Assembly: GCA_947177605.1 (NCBI GenBank)
Contig: CAMWUX010000037.1
Coordinates: forward strand, 1 to 8,780
From: an uncultured Porphyromonadaceae bacterium
Lineage (GTDB): Bacteria; Bacteroidota; Bacteroidia; Bacteroidales; Muribaculaceae
Length of the DNA stretch: 8,780 nucleotides
Direction of reading: 5' to 3'
The notes under the pieces are model-generated. The model worked only from the letters and a program-made list of their open reading frames with translations, did not search any database and was not told the DNA's origin. The position numbers and the translations under genes were made by a program. Of this stretch, positions 1 to 8,200 are shown piece after piece (position 1 is the stretch's first letter; each line of letters opens with the position of its first letter).

Positions 1-338
1 CATTGGCTATGTATATATCCACCCTTACCGTACCGGTGGCCGATAGTTATATCAACATTGTCAACAGCAATACGGTCGATGTCACGGCGCGCGCCTTCAA
101 GGCTCCGGAATTCCGCGACTGGCTCTCGCAGCAAGGCAAGAAGCAGCGTAAATATGTTGAGGCGGAACTTCCGTATGTAAATTCTGTATGCCAGTATTCA
201 CATGATTCAGGCGTACTGACGCTTAAGCTTCGCTATCCGGCTACAATATCGCAGGAGGTGATGGACAAACTCGAGCCCCTTCTGCTTCCGGAACTCCGGT
301 ATAAGTGGAACGGCAAGAAATTCGCTCCTCTCAGATGA
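1..338 (+). CDS. DUF3256-like protein, C-terminal part (5' end outside window)
   Basis: About 111 residues are readable before the TGA at 336-338. The frame is open to the left edge, so this is probably the tail of a longer gene rather than a small gene starting at the TTG at 3 or the ATG at 9. The layout resembles the C-terminal half of Bacteroidales DUF3256 proteins as I remember them: a 'TLTVPVADSYINI' strand like their '(V)CDS-I-FY' motif, a 'FKAPEFRDWL' segment, a 'GVLTLKLRYPATIS' strand, and a terminal 'YKWNGKKFAPL' like their 'Y-W--GRF' ending. DUF3256 proteins are usually about 200 residues with a signal peptide and have no known function. The stop codon overlaps the xseA start (ATGA), which implies translational coupling with the exonuclease VII genes. 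The family assignment is pattern recall and is moderate. That this is a real coding end is much surer. Confidence 0.6.
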   Translation, partial: LAMYISTLTVPVADSYINIVNSNTVDVTARAFKAPEFRDWLSQQGKKQRKYVEAELPYVNSVCQYSHDSGVLTLKLRYPATISQEVMDKLEPLLLPELRYKWNGKKFAPLR

Positions 339-1651
339 ATCGCACCGGAGCGCTCACACTCGTAGAACTCAACCGCCGCATAGCGGCCGCATTGTCGCGT
401 CCCGATCTCGCGGAGGTATGGGTCACGGCCGAAATGTCGGATGCACGTCTCAGCCGCGGTCACTGCTATATGGAGCTGATCGACAAGGATGCCGACAGCG
501 GAGAGGTGCGCGCACGGCTTAAGGGTGTGATCTGGGCTTCCACCTTCCAGCGTGTCAGCGCCGAGTTCTATGCCGCCACGGGGCAACGCCTCGCAAGCGG
601 TATGAAGGTGATGGTGCGCGGCTCGGTCAACTTCCATTCGGCCTACGGTATGTCGTTTGTGATCTCCGCTATCGATCCCTCATATACGATGGGCGAGGTG
701 GAGCGCCGTCGCCGTGAGATAATTGAGCGGCTGCAGCGCGAAGGTGTGGCCGATCTCAACCGCACTCTTGAATGGCCCGACGTGCCATGGCGTATAGCTG
801 TGATCTCGGCTGCCAATGCAGCCGGCTACGGCGACTTCATACATCAGCTTTATCATAATCCGTCGCGGCTGCGCTTTTGCACACGCCTGTTTACGGCCGC
901 TCTGCAAGGGCAGAACACCGCCTCGTCGGTGATTGCCGCGCTCGATGAGATTGCTGCGGAAGCCAACAATTGGGACTGCGTGGTGATAATACGCGGTGGC
1001 GGTGCCACGAGCGATCTGGTGTCGTTCGATGACTATCTTCTCGCAGCCAATGTGGCTCAGTTTCCACTCCCCGTAGTGGTCGGTATAGGTCACGAGCGCG
1101 ACGTTACGGTGCTCGACTATGTGGCCAATATGCGTGTCAAGACACCGACCGCCGCCGCCGAATGGCTCATCTCGCGAGGTGAGGATGCGCTGGATCGTCT
1201 GCATCGTCTGGCCTCCGATCTGCTCCGCACAGTCACCGACACTACAGCCGAGGCTTCGCGCCAATTGGCTTATATCGAATCTACACTCGCAAACGCTCCG
1301 GCTGCATCGCTTCAGCGTGCCGAGGCTCGTTGCCGGCAGGCAGCCCTCTCGTTGGCCGGAGCCGTAGGTCGCTCCACATCAGTGCATCTCGCACGGCTCG
1401 ACGCCGCAGTCTCGGCACTCAAAGTAGCGTCGGCGCTCGCAGTGGAGCGTGCACAGACACGCCTGCAGCGTCAGGCTGATATGCTGGCCGCACTCTCACC
1501 GCAGGCTACTCTCGCCCGCGGATACACGATAACGCGCACTGCCGACGGCCACGCCATACGTAGCAGTGCCGACCTTGCCGAAGGCACGCGGATCATCACT
1601 ACATTTGCCGACGGCTCCGCTTCATCAGTAATCCAATCCCCCCAACAATAG
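335..1651 (+). CDS. xseA: Exodeoxyribonuclease VII large subunit
   Basis: Catalytic subunit of exonuclease VII, which degrades single-stranded DNA from both ends to short oligonucleotides in the cytoplasm and acts in mismatch repair and DNA damage processing. The product is 438 residues (E. coli XseA is 456). An N-terminal OB-fold DNA-binding domain covers about 7-113 ('LAEVWVTAEMSDAR', 'GHCYMELID'). The catalytic domain follows: 'RIAVISAANAAGYGDF' (153-168, with D167), 'RGGGATSDLVSFDD' (220-233) and 'VVGIGHERDVTVLDYVA' (248-264, with H253 and D256), then 'KTPTAAAEWL'. Residues about 280-385 are Ala/Arg/Leu-rich helices expected to form the coiled coil that binds XseB. The tail 'LSPQATLARGYTIT' is the family signature. 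I chose the ATG at 335 because it overlaps the upstream TGA; the GTG at 305 would only add ten residues inside the neighbour. xseB begins 2 bp after the stop. Confidence 0.97.
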   Translation: MNRTGALTLVELNRRIAAALSRPDLAEVWVTAEMSDARLSRGHCYMELIDKDADSGEVRARLKGVIWASTFQRVSAEFYAATGQRLASGMKVMVRGSVNFHSAYGMSFVISAIDPSYTMGEVERRRREIIERLQREGVADLNRTLEWPDVPWRIAVISAANAAGYGDFIHQLYHNPSRLRFCTRLFTAALQGQNTASSVIAALDEIAAEANNWDCVVIIRGGGATSDLVSFDDYLLAANVAQFPLPVVVGIGHERDVTVLDYVANMRVKTPTAAAEWLISRGEDALDRLHRLASDLLRTVTDTTAEASRQLAYIESTLANAPAASLQRAEARCRQAALSLAGAVGRSTSVHLARLDAAVSALKVASALAVERAQTRLQRQADMLAALSPQATLARGYTITRTADGHAIRSSADLAEGTRIITTFADGSASSVIQSPQQ

Positions 1652-1653
1652 AT

Positions 1654-1881
1654 ATGTCAACCGATACTCCCGCCTTTACCGAAATCAAGGATCTTACCTA
1701 CACTCAGGCTATCGCCGAACTGGAGGAGATACTGCGCAATATGCAGAGCGACAACTGCGACATCGATCTACTTACCGTCTACACCCGGCGCGCCTCGGAG
1801 CTTCTGGCCGAATGTCGCCGTAGGCTCACTGTCACCGACAGCGAGTTGCGCGAGATTCTCAAGAAGATGGATGAGCAGTAG
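1654..1881 (+). CDS. xseB: Exodeoxyribonuclease VII small subunit
   Basis: Small subunit of exonuclease VII, present in several copies per XseA and needed for an active, stable complex. The product is 75 residues, close to the usual 70-85. The body 'TYTQAIAELEEILRNMQSDN' followed by 'IDLLTVYTRRASELLAECRRRL' matches the family pattern, in which E. coli has 'SFEQAMTELEQIV' then an 'EEAL--FE-G--L---C/Q--L' helix. The two predicted helices are separated by a short 'SDNCDID' turn. It starts 2 bp after the xseA TAG, so the two are almost certainly co-transcribed. The usual 'LE-GDL-LE' turn is replaced by 'MQSDNCDID', a mild divergence. The next gene is convergent, with only 4 bp between stops. Confidence 0.93.
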   Translation: MSTDTPAFTEIKDLTYTQAIAELEEILRNMQSDNCDIDLLTVYTRRASELLAECRRRLTVTDSELREILKKMDEQ

Positions 1882-1885
1882 TCCC

Positions 1886-3103
1886 TTATTCCCCGACCGG
1901 TTCGGTTAGAAACAGGATGGTGCGCTCCAATGACGCCCGGCACACAGGGCAGAATGCCGGATATTCGTTGGTGCGCATACGGCAGTCATAGGCCGGACGG
2001 TATATCCCTTTCGAGCGGTAGCCTCCGCCTTCGAATATGCCTGTGTCCGGCGTCCCTTCCCATTTAGATGCGAAGTCGACGAGTGTGGAGATATTGGGTT
2101 CCCACGGCTCGGCATCGAGCGCATAGGTGCCGTCCATTTCATCGTCGTAGAAGTATTCATCGGCCAGGCCTCCGAAGCTATGGCCGAATTCGTGTATGGC
2201 CACGGGGCGGAAGAAGGGTACGTGTGCTGCCGTGAGAGCATAATTGTTGTAGATGCCTCCTCCTCCGTATTGGTCTGTGTTGGCTAGCACTACGATATGG
2301 GCAGCCGGCACGGCTTCGGCGGCAGTGTGCATATCCCATACGCGGGGTGATGTAAGATAGCGGTCCATGTGGAAGGTATCGAAGTGCGATCCGAATGGCG
2401 TATCGAGCCATCGGCCCGACTGTGGCGACGACACTCCGCTGTCGGCCGACGGTGCGGCTATGGCCGTGAGCTGAAGCCGGTCGGCGTAGCGGCAGAACGG
2501 CTCATAACTGAGCAGTTCATCGACGAATGCCTGTGCATCGGCGTAGAAAGTGTCGGCTTCATCCTCGCGGTATCCTTCGGCAAGTATAGCCACAGAGATA
2601 GGCGAGGGGTGAGTGGCGGCGTGGAGTATGCGGTGGGGGATATCAGGACGCTTGCGCTCGCGCACCAGTATTTCGGCCGGGGAGTAGAGATAGGTGTGGG
2701 TGGTGAGAGTGTCGTGGCGGTTGTCGAAAAGAATTAAGCTCACCACAGCTTCCCTATCGGGAAGGGGCACTTCGACGGTGTGTTCGAAACTCACCGATAG
2801 TGAGTCGCTTCCTGGTAAGTGGAGCCACTCCTGATAGAGGGTGCTGAAAGGCTGGCGGTAGAGTGTCTGTCCGGTGACTTGGTCGGTCACAACTACCTGT
2901 CCATTGCCCTGTAGCGGTGCGCGGTCGAGGTTGACGGTGCGCCCTCCCCACCCGTCGAGTTTCGATACTTCGTGGAGCATCACGGCCGGATGACCGCCGG
3001 CTATACCGAGCACATAGTCGAGGCGGAGAGTGGAGTCAGGTGTAAGTGCGGGCGCACGGAGCGCCACCGCAATAATGGCGAAAAGGGTGAATATTCGTGT
3101 CAT
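1886..3103 (-). CDS. Secreted zinc metallopeptidase, M64 (IgA peptidase) family
   Basis: A 405-residue predicted exported peptidase. Residues 1-19 form a signal peptide: 'MTR', a hydrophobic core 'IFTLFAIIAVAL', then an A-P-A signal peptidase I site at 17-19. There is no lipobox cysteine, so it is probably periplasmic or released rather than a lipoprotein. Residues about 25-150 look like the beta-rich M64 N-terminal domain. The catalytic domain begins near 'ISVAILAEGYREDEADTFYADA' (169-190) and carries the zinc motif 'HEFGHSFGGLADEY' at 304-317: H304 and H308 are ligands, E305 is the catalytic base, and D315 or E316 is the probable third ligand. Three cysteines near the end (C374, C385, C388; 'FCPVC') fit the family. 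The founding M64 member cleaves IgA, but most Bacteroidales homologues have untested substrates, so IgA cleavage is not shown here. The ATG at 3103 is the only start that gives the signal peptide. Confidence 0.9.
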   Translation of the reverse strand: MTRIFTLFAIIAVALRAPALTPDSTLRLDYVLGIAGGHPAVMLHEVSKLDGWGGRTVNLDRAPLQGNGQVVVTDQVTGQTLYRQPFSTLYQEWLHLPGSDSLSVSFEHTVEVPLPDREAVVSLILFDNRHDTLTTHTYLYSPAEILVRERKRPDIPHRILHAATHPSPISVAILAEGYREDEADTFYADAQAFVDELLSYEPFCRYADRLQLTAIAAPSADSGVSSPQSGRWLDTPFGSHFDTFHMDRYLTSPRVWDMHTAAEAVPAAHIVVLANTDQYGGGGIYNNYALTAAHVPFFRPVAIHEFGHSFGGLADEYFYDDEMDGTYALDAEPWEPNISTLVDFASKWEGTPDTGIFEGGGYRSKGIYRPAYDCRMRTNEYPAFCPVCRASLERTILFLTEPVGE

Positions 3104-3161
3104 ATAGAGTGCGAAGTTACAAAATTTACAATAATGCGCCTCGCCTTTCGTTTCTATTTAC
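3104..3161. other. 58-bp divergent intergenic region (M64 peptidase / histidine kinase)
   Basis: This is the only gap in the window between two divergent genes, so promoters for both the M64 gene and the kinase-phosphatase pair must lie here or inside the coding ends. The part at 3117-3134 is markedly AT-rich. I see no ribosome-binding consensus before either gene, which is normal for Bacteroidota, and no clear plus-strand -7/-33 pair. Confidence 0.5.
3120..3128 (-). promoter_or_regulatory. Possible Bacteroidales -7 promoter element for the M64 peptidase
   Basis: Reading the minus strand, the stretch just before the M64 start is TAAATTTTGTAAC. This resembles the Bacteroidales -7 box TAnnTTTG, with one extra base in the spacer. 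It would give a 5' leader of roughly 10 bases. I see no matching -33 TTTG at the right distance, so the call is weak. Confidence 0.3.
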
Positions 3162-4352
3162 GTGAACATCTACGATATACGACGCTACGGTACTTACCTG
3201 TTCCTCCTCCTTTCGGCGGCGGTGATCGTCGTATTCCTCTATTTTTCAGGCTCGCTTGTGAAAGATCTCGGTGTGCAGGAACGTGCCCGCATGCAGATTT
3301 GGGCTGACGCCACACGCGAGATAGCCCGCACGACCGACTTCGACAATGCCAATATCGACTTTCTGCTCGGCATTATCGAAGGAAACAATAATATACCGGT
3401 GCTGCTCACCGACGCCAACGGCAATATACTTCAGCAGCGCAACTATATATTGCCGGAACCCGACGCTCCGCTCGATTCGGAGGCCAACAGCCGCTTTCTG
3501 GCTGACAAACTGAGCAGTCTGGCGCACTCGGACAATAATATACTTATCGTCATTGCCCCCGGTGTGGAGCAACATCTCTACTATGAGGATTCCAATCTGC
3601 TCCGTCATCTTAGCCTCTATCCGTATATCTTGCTTGCGGTAATGGTGGTGTTTGTGCTCATAGTCTATTTTGCAGTCAACTCCACCAAGCGCGCCGAGCA
3701 GAACAAGGTGTGGGTGGGTCTGTCGAAAGAGACGGCTCATCAGCTCGGCACTCCCATATCATCGCTTATGGCATGGGTGGAGATGCTGCGCAGCTCCACC
3801 GGCCCTGCCGATCCGGAGGCGCTTGACGAGATGGATAAGGATCTGCGACGGCTTGAGACGATTGCCTCCCGATTCTCCAAGATCGGATCCAAGCCGCAGA
3901 TGGAGTGCGCATCGCTCAACTCAGTGCTGAGTAATTCGGTGGCATATATGCGTGGCCGCATATCTTCGCGCATCGACCTGAGTATCGATCTGCCCGATCG
4001 TGAATTGTCGGCCAATGTGTCGGTGCCGCTTATCGAGTGGGTGATGGAAAACCTTATCAAAAATGCCGTCGACGCTATGGAGGCGCGAGGTTCGATAGCT
4101 GTATCGCTCCGGGCAGATAACGAGGGGCACATCGCCGTGATAGAGGTGACTGATACCGGCAAAGGTATGACGCGCAAGATGCGCAAGCAGGTGTTCAATC
4201 CCGGATTCACCACCAAGAAGCGCGGTTGGGGCCTTGGCCTTACGCTCGCCAAGCGCATCGTAGAGCAATACCATGGTGGTCAGATCTGCGTAAGTGAATC
4301 TGAGCCTGGTGTAGGCACCACATTCCGAATCCAATTACCACTGTGCCGATGA
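3162..4352 (+). CDS. Membrane sensor histidine kinase
   Basis: A 396-residue two-component sensor kinase in the inner membrane, which would autophosphorylate on histidine and pass the phosphate to a response regulator. Transmembrane helix 1 is at about 11-30 and helix 2 at about 152-171, enclosing a periplasmic sensor region of about 120 residues ('ARMQIWADATREIA' near its start, then a PAS/Cache-like 'IPVLLTDANGNIL'). The cytoplasmic part has the H-box 'SKETAHQLGTPISSL' (188-202, H193), N-box 'ENLIKNAVDAM' (296-306), G1 box 'DTGKGM' (331-336), F-box 'NPGFTTKK' and G2 box 'GWGLGL' (355-360), so it should be active. The GTG at 3162 is the only usual start codon between the in-frame TAA at 3132 and the first helix. 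Its stop overlaps the next start by ATGA. No response regulator gene is in the window, so the partner and signal are unknown. Confidence 0.92.
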   Translation: MNIYDIRRYGTYLFLLLSAAVIVVFLYFSGSLVKDLGVQERARMQIWADATREIARTTDFDNANIDFLLGIIEGNNNIPVLLTDANGNILQQRNYILPEPDAPLDSEANSRFLADKLSSLAHSDNNILIVIAPGVEQHLYYEDSNLLRHLSLYPYILLAVMVVFVLIVYFAVNSTKRAEQNKVWVGLSKETAHQLGTPISSLMAWVEMLRSSTGPADPEALDEMDKDLRRLETIASRFSKIGSKPQMECASLNSVLSNSVAYMRGRISSRIDLSIDLPDRELSANVSVPLIEWVMENLIKNAVDAMEARGSIAVSLRADNEGHIAVIEVTDTGKGMTRKMRKQVFNPGFTTKKRGWGLGLTLAKRIVEQYHGGQICVSESEPGVGTTFRIQLPLCR

Positions 4353-5191
4353 GTCGCCTGTTTATAACCGATCTCGACGGAACGCTGCTCGATTGCCACA
4401 GCCGTGTGTCGCCACACTCGGCCGAAATTATATCAGCACTAAGCCGGGATGGCGCACTTATCAGCGTGGCTACCGCCCGCACTCCTGCCACTGTGGAACA
4501 ATTGCTTGCCTATACCTATACCACTATTCCGACCATAGTGATGACCGGAGCCGCTATGTGGGAACGCGCCGCACGCCGGTATCTCAATATCCGCTATCAC
4601 GCTGAATCTACTGTAGAGAGCGTGGCGCAGACACTTCGCGAGGAAGGCATATCGCCCTTCTATTATTCGATAAGCGAAGATTCGCCGATAGTATATTGCT
4701 ACCACTTCGGTATGGAGATGTCGTCCAAGGAACGGAAATTTATGGAGGAGCGTAGCCGGCTGCCCCTCAAACGCATCTATCATCTTCCCGGCGGCGAATT
4801 GCCTGTGGAGAAGCGCCGCGAGATCGTGCTGATGTTTGCAGTTGGTGATATGGATAGTATCAAACGCGCGGCAGAGCGTATTGCCGCCACCGTTGACTGC
4901 TCCTATTCATGCTATCCCGACGCGTTCAACCGTCAGGTGGGCTATCTGGAGATCTTTGCGCCGGGCGTGAGCAAGGCAAGTGCTGTGGAGCGACTGAAAG
5001 AGATGACCAAAGCCGACAGCCTGACAGTTTATGGCGACAATCTCAACGACCTGCCGATGATGGCCGTGGCTGACGAATCCGTGGCCGTGTCCAACGCCCT
5101 CGACGAAGTGAAACGGCACGCCGACCGAGTGATCGGCCCAAACACCGCCGACTCCGTCGCCCTCGACATCCAATCGCATCTGGTTGGATAA
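4349..5191 (+). CDS. Cof-type HAD-IIB family phosphatase
   Basis: A cytoplasmic haloacid dehalogenase-superfamily hydrolase of 280 residues, the usual Cof length. Motif I is 'DLDGTLLD' (8-15), with D8 the nucleophile and D10 the acid/base. Motif II is the Thr in 'ISVATARTP' (38-46). Motif III is the lysine in 'GVSKASAVERL' (K209). Motif IV is 'GDNLNDLPMM' (229-238), which binds magnesium. Residues about 80-195 between motifs II and III form the C2B cap that sets substrate choice. Family members dephosphorylate sugar phosphates, nucleotides or cofactor precursors such as pyridoxal phosphate; the substrate cannot be read from sequence. I chose the ATG at 4349 because it overlaps the kinase stop (ATGA); the GTG at 4343 would add two residues. 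The overlap implies co-translation with the kinase. The usual 'NGA' after the first Rossmann strands reads 'TGA' here (66-68). Confidence 0.93.
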   Translation: MSRLFITDLDGTLLDCHSRVSPHSAEIISALSRDGALISVATARTPATVEQLLAYTYTTIPTIVMTGAAMWERAARRYLNIRYHAESTVESVAQTLREEGISPFYYSISEDSPIVYCYHFGMEMSSKERKFMEERSRLPLKRIYHLPGGELPVEKRREIVLMFAVGDMDSIKRAAERIAATVDCSYSCYPDAFNRQVGYLEIFAPGVSKASAVERLKEMTKADSLTVYGDNLNDLPMMAVADESVAVSNALDEVKRHADRVIGPNTADSVALDIQSHLVG

Positions 5192-5202
5192 TCCGGACGA
5201 AG

Positions 5203-8200
5203 TTATTCTTCATCTAATTCAAAATTCATTATATATCCCTCCGGAGTTGTGTTTCGGGAAATAATGTCGGATGCATTTTCAAATACGGCCAGTTTATCGT
5301 TGCAGACAATGTATAAGTCGTAGTTAGGAGCATTTTTGTCGGCAAATACATATTCAGCAGCAGATAAGTGTATAATGCCGTCGGTGGTACTCTTTACCTC
5401 TACATAATGCGTCCTGCCATCTTTCTCATACAGCATATCGTAGTGTGCTTTGTCGTTATGCAGAGGGTCTGTGTTGCTTGAAACTTTGAATACCGTATAC
5501 CCTTGCGCTGTGAGATATTTCCGTACTTTTTCTTCTGCTACTCTGCCTCTAATGGCTTGTTCTTTTGAATGCTTATGCGTTTTGTGCGTTTTTATTGTGT
5601 CGTTTTGCGTTGCTTTATGTGACTCAGGCTTACTGATTTTACCTTGACATAAACTTAATTGAGCGCCTGTCTCCTGTGATTCCTCAGGATCATTATCGGT
5701 ATCTGGGGTATTGCTTAATATGGATTTTATCTCTTCGAGCCGGCCGGGGAAAAACAGAAGTGAGTAATAGTCACCTAATTCGTTTTGAGCTTGGAACGGA
5801 GATGCATAGGTTGCATCAAACCACTCGATGGCGTCCTTGTCCATGGCCGGTGTGTCAGTGATTGCTTTCTGGTTTTCAGGCAACCCCACGTGTTTGAATA
5901 GGGCTCGTTTTAATTCATCTATGCTATGAATTTTATCTTTGACGCTTTTAAACCATTCACGACATTGCGCTACGGTATCGTGCTTGATTTTACTGAAAGC
6001 ATTGAAGTATCCCAACTGCTTGGATGTGTCGTCCAAGCATTCTTTGTGATATAATCCAATCCGATGATTTGTGATTGTCATTATTGCGGGCATAAGACTA
6101 TCGAATGGAATCTTCCTGATTATGGGTTGTGAAGTACCATCGCCCGATAGTAGATTCCTAATGTCAGTTGTATACTCCTCCGAGTAGTCCTGTTTAGCTA
6201 TATGGTTGAGCTCATCCAGATCTCTTCGGAGTATATCGTAGAATTTCCTGTGGTTGTCGCTACCGTCGAGTTTAAATGCGTGACACAGTATACCGGCCAC
6301 TATTTCCACAAGAGTGATGTCTGATGTGAAATTGGTGTTTCGGTATACAAGGAAATATCGATATTGAGTGCCGCTGTCATGAATAAACTCTCCGAGATCT
6401 AATTTTTCTTCTCTTTTGATGTCGTCATCAGGCAGTTGAAAAGAAAAATTCATTTCGGAATATACTCTGATGTCAATTTTGTTTAAAATATTGGCCTGCT
6501 CTCGTCGCATGCTGGTTTTGGATATACGTTGACATCTGGCAGCAAGCAACATCATTTGGCGTGAGTATATCGAATCACGGATCATTTCTTGTAGATCCTT
6601 CAAGGCTTTTGTGTCATCAATGATAGGCGTGGTGATAATAGATGTAGCTTTACGTACACCAAAAAGAATGTTTACATTATCCTCTCCGACGCGTCGCCCT
6701 ATATCAAACAATTTCAGCTTGTCGGATATGGCCACAGGTAGAGGATTGTCGGCATAGAAGCAATCAGACGCCGCGACTTTGTCGTCGAGTAAAGCACCGC
6801 GATATGTAGCCCATACCTTTAGATCTGATGGAGGCGTTGCTCCATCCTTTTTTGATAACAAATCCTTATATTCCTGGTATTTGTCAATGTGTCGTTGCTT
6901 GGGAGTTGTTGATACAAGGTTGTATATTTCCTCGGTGCTAAGTGAATTTTCATTCCACTTTGCACCTAAAGCAACGGCCAATGGTTGCAGGCGGTCCTTG
7001 TCAAATTCCTCCGGATCGAATTTCTCCTCATCTACCCATGTGCATGTGCTTATAATGAAGTTGTCAAGCGATCCCTTAATCTCCCTGATGGAATAAGCGG
7101 CCGGAGAGCATGTCTGAGGAACAGGGTATATGTATTTCTGTGCTTTATAATATATTTCGTAAGGATTCTTAACTACGGTATTATATGCATGTCTATCGGC
7201 AAGTAACTGGTTGATAATTTCGGAATATGAATGTATCATCATCCAGTTTTCATCGACTACATAGCTCTTCCCGAAGTTGTAAGTGGGAGACGTCTTTATT
7301 TCCTCCACTTCGAATTGCCGTGGATGATAACCCATCGCTTCCAGGTAGCCGTTGTAGCTCCAAGGTAGCATTTTCAATGGCACATGAGTGGACATCTTCA
7401 GCACGTTGACCATAAATTGCTGCGTTTCCTCCGATGAACTACCGGTTGATTCACTCCAATCTCTTACTAGGGTAGCCCAATCACCGTCATGTTCATGATA
7501 AAGTAGAGTGCAGATTTGGGTAGGGCGACCGGAAGTATTAAGTAAATGAAGCGGTTCCTGCGTCTTAAATTCAAATCTCGTGTTAGATTTATATTCGTTA
7601 AATAGATAGCAGATAATATCTTTGTCATCATCAATGGTGTGCGGTTTCATAGACGCAATAGTCAGACGTTCCTTTATATCATTAAAGTCGGTAGTGGTTA
7701 CTTTGGTTATTTTTCTGAGATAGGCCACTAGTTTTCGCTCATCAGATTCATTCGGATCTCTATTATTCTGTATCGCGAAGTCCTCATATTGCTCTTTAAG
7801 GAGTCCTTTTAATTTTGGTACTAATTCGGTATCCACTATCTTTAATGAAAGGATATTTGGAATTTTATTTTTTCTTCCCGAAAAAATATGTGCAGTTTCT
7901 CGGATGATTATTCCTTCGGAATCAGTTAATAGGGGAATGTTGAGATCAATAGATTTGTAATAATTGTTATTTTTGTCGTGAACGGCTTCCGCAATGGCTT
8001 TTATAAATTCGGCCCTTAGTGCCAAATCAATGTTTTGCGAAGAAAAGGCGTAAAGTTTTTCTTGAAAATTCTCAATTGATGTAGGTGCTATTTGATAATA
8101 CGAGTAGCCGTGCTTAATCACATTGTTAAATGCTGGGAAATCGGTATCACTATTTTCTACCCACGACGAGAATCCTTCGGAAATTCTTACGCTCTCTTTC

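Noticed and set aside
305..334. GTG start giving a ten-residue longer XseA
   Set aside because: It lies inside the upstream coding region; the ATG at 335 gives the family-length N-terminus and a typical ATGA overlap.
680..1264. 194-residue minus-strand reading frame within xseA
   Set aside because: Antisense shadow of a well-conserved gene in GC-rich DNA; its translation shows no recognisable domain.
1896..1906. Small hairpin ACCG-GTT-CGGT as a terminator for xseAB
   Set aside because: Only a 4-bp stem, no T-run after it, and it lies in the coding end of the M64 gene.
2369..2737. 122-residue plus-strand reading frame opposite the M64 gene
   Set aside because: Antisense shadow; the Val/Gly/Arg-rich translation has no motif, while the opposite strand encodes a clear peptidase.
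3117..3130. Repeated TGTAA words (minus strand) as an operator
   Set aside because: Two short AT-rich words are easily explained by chance and by the possible -7 promoter box.
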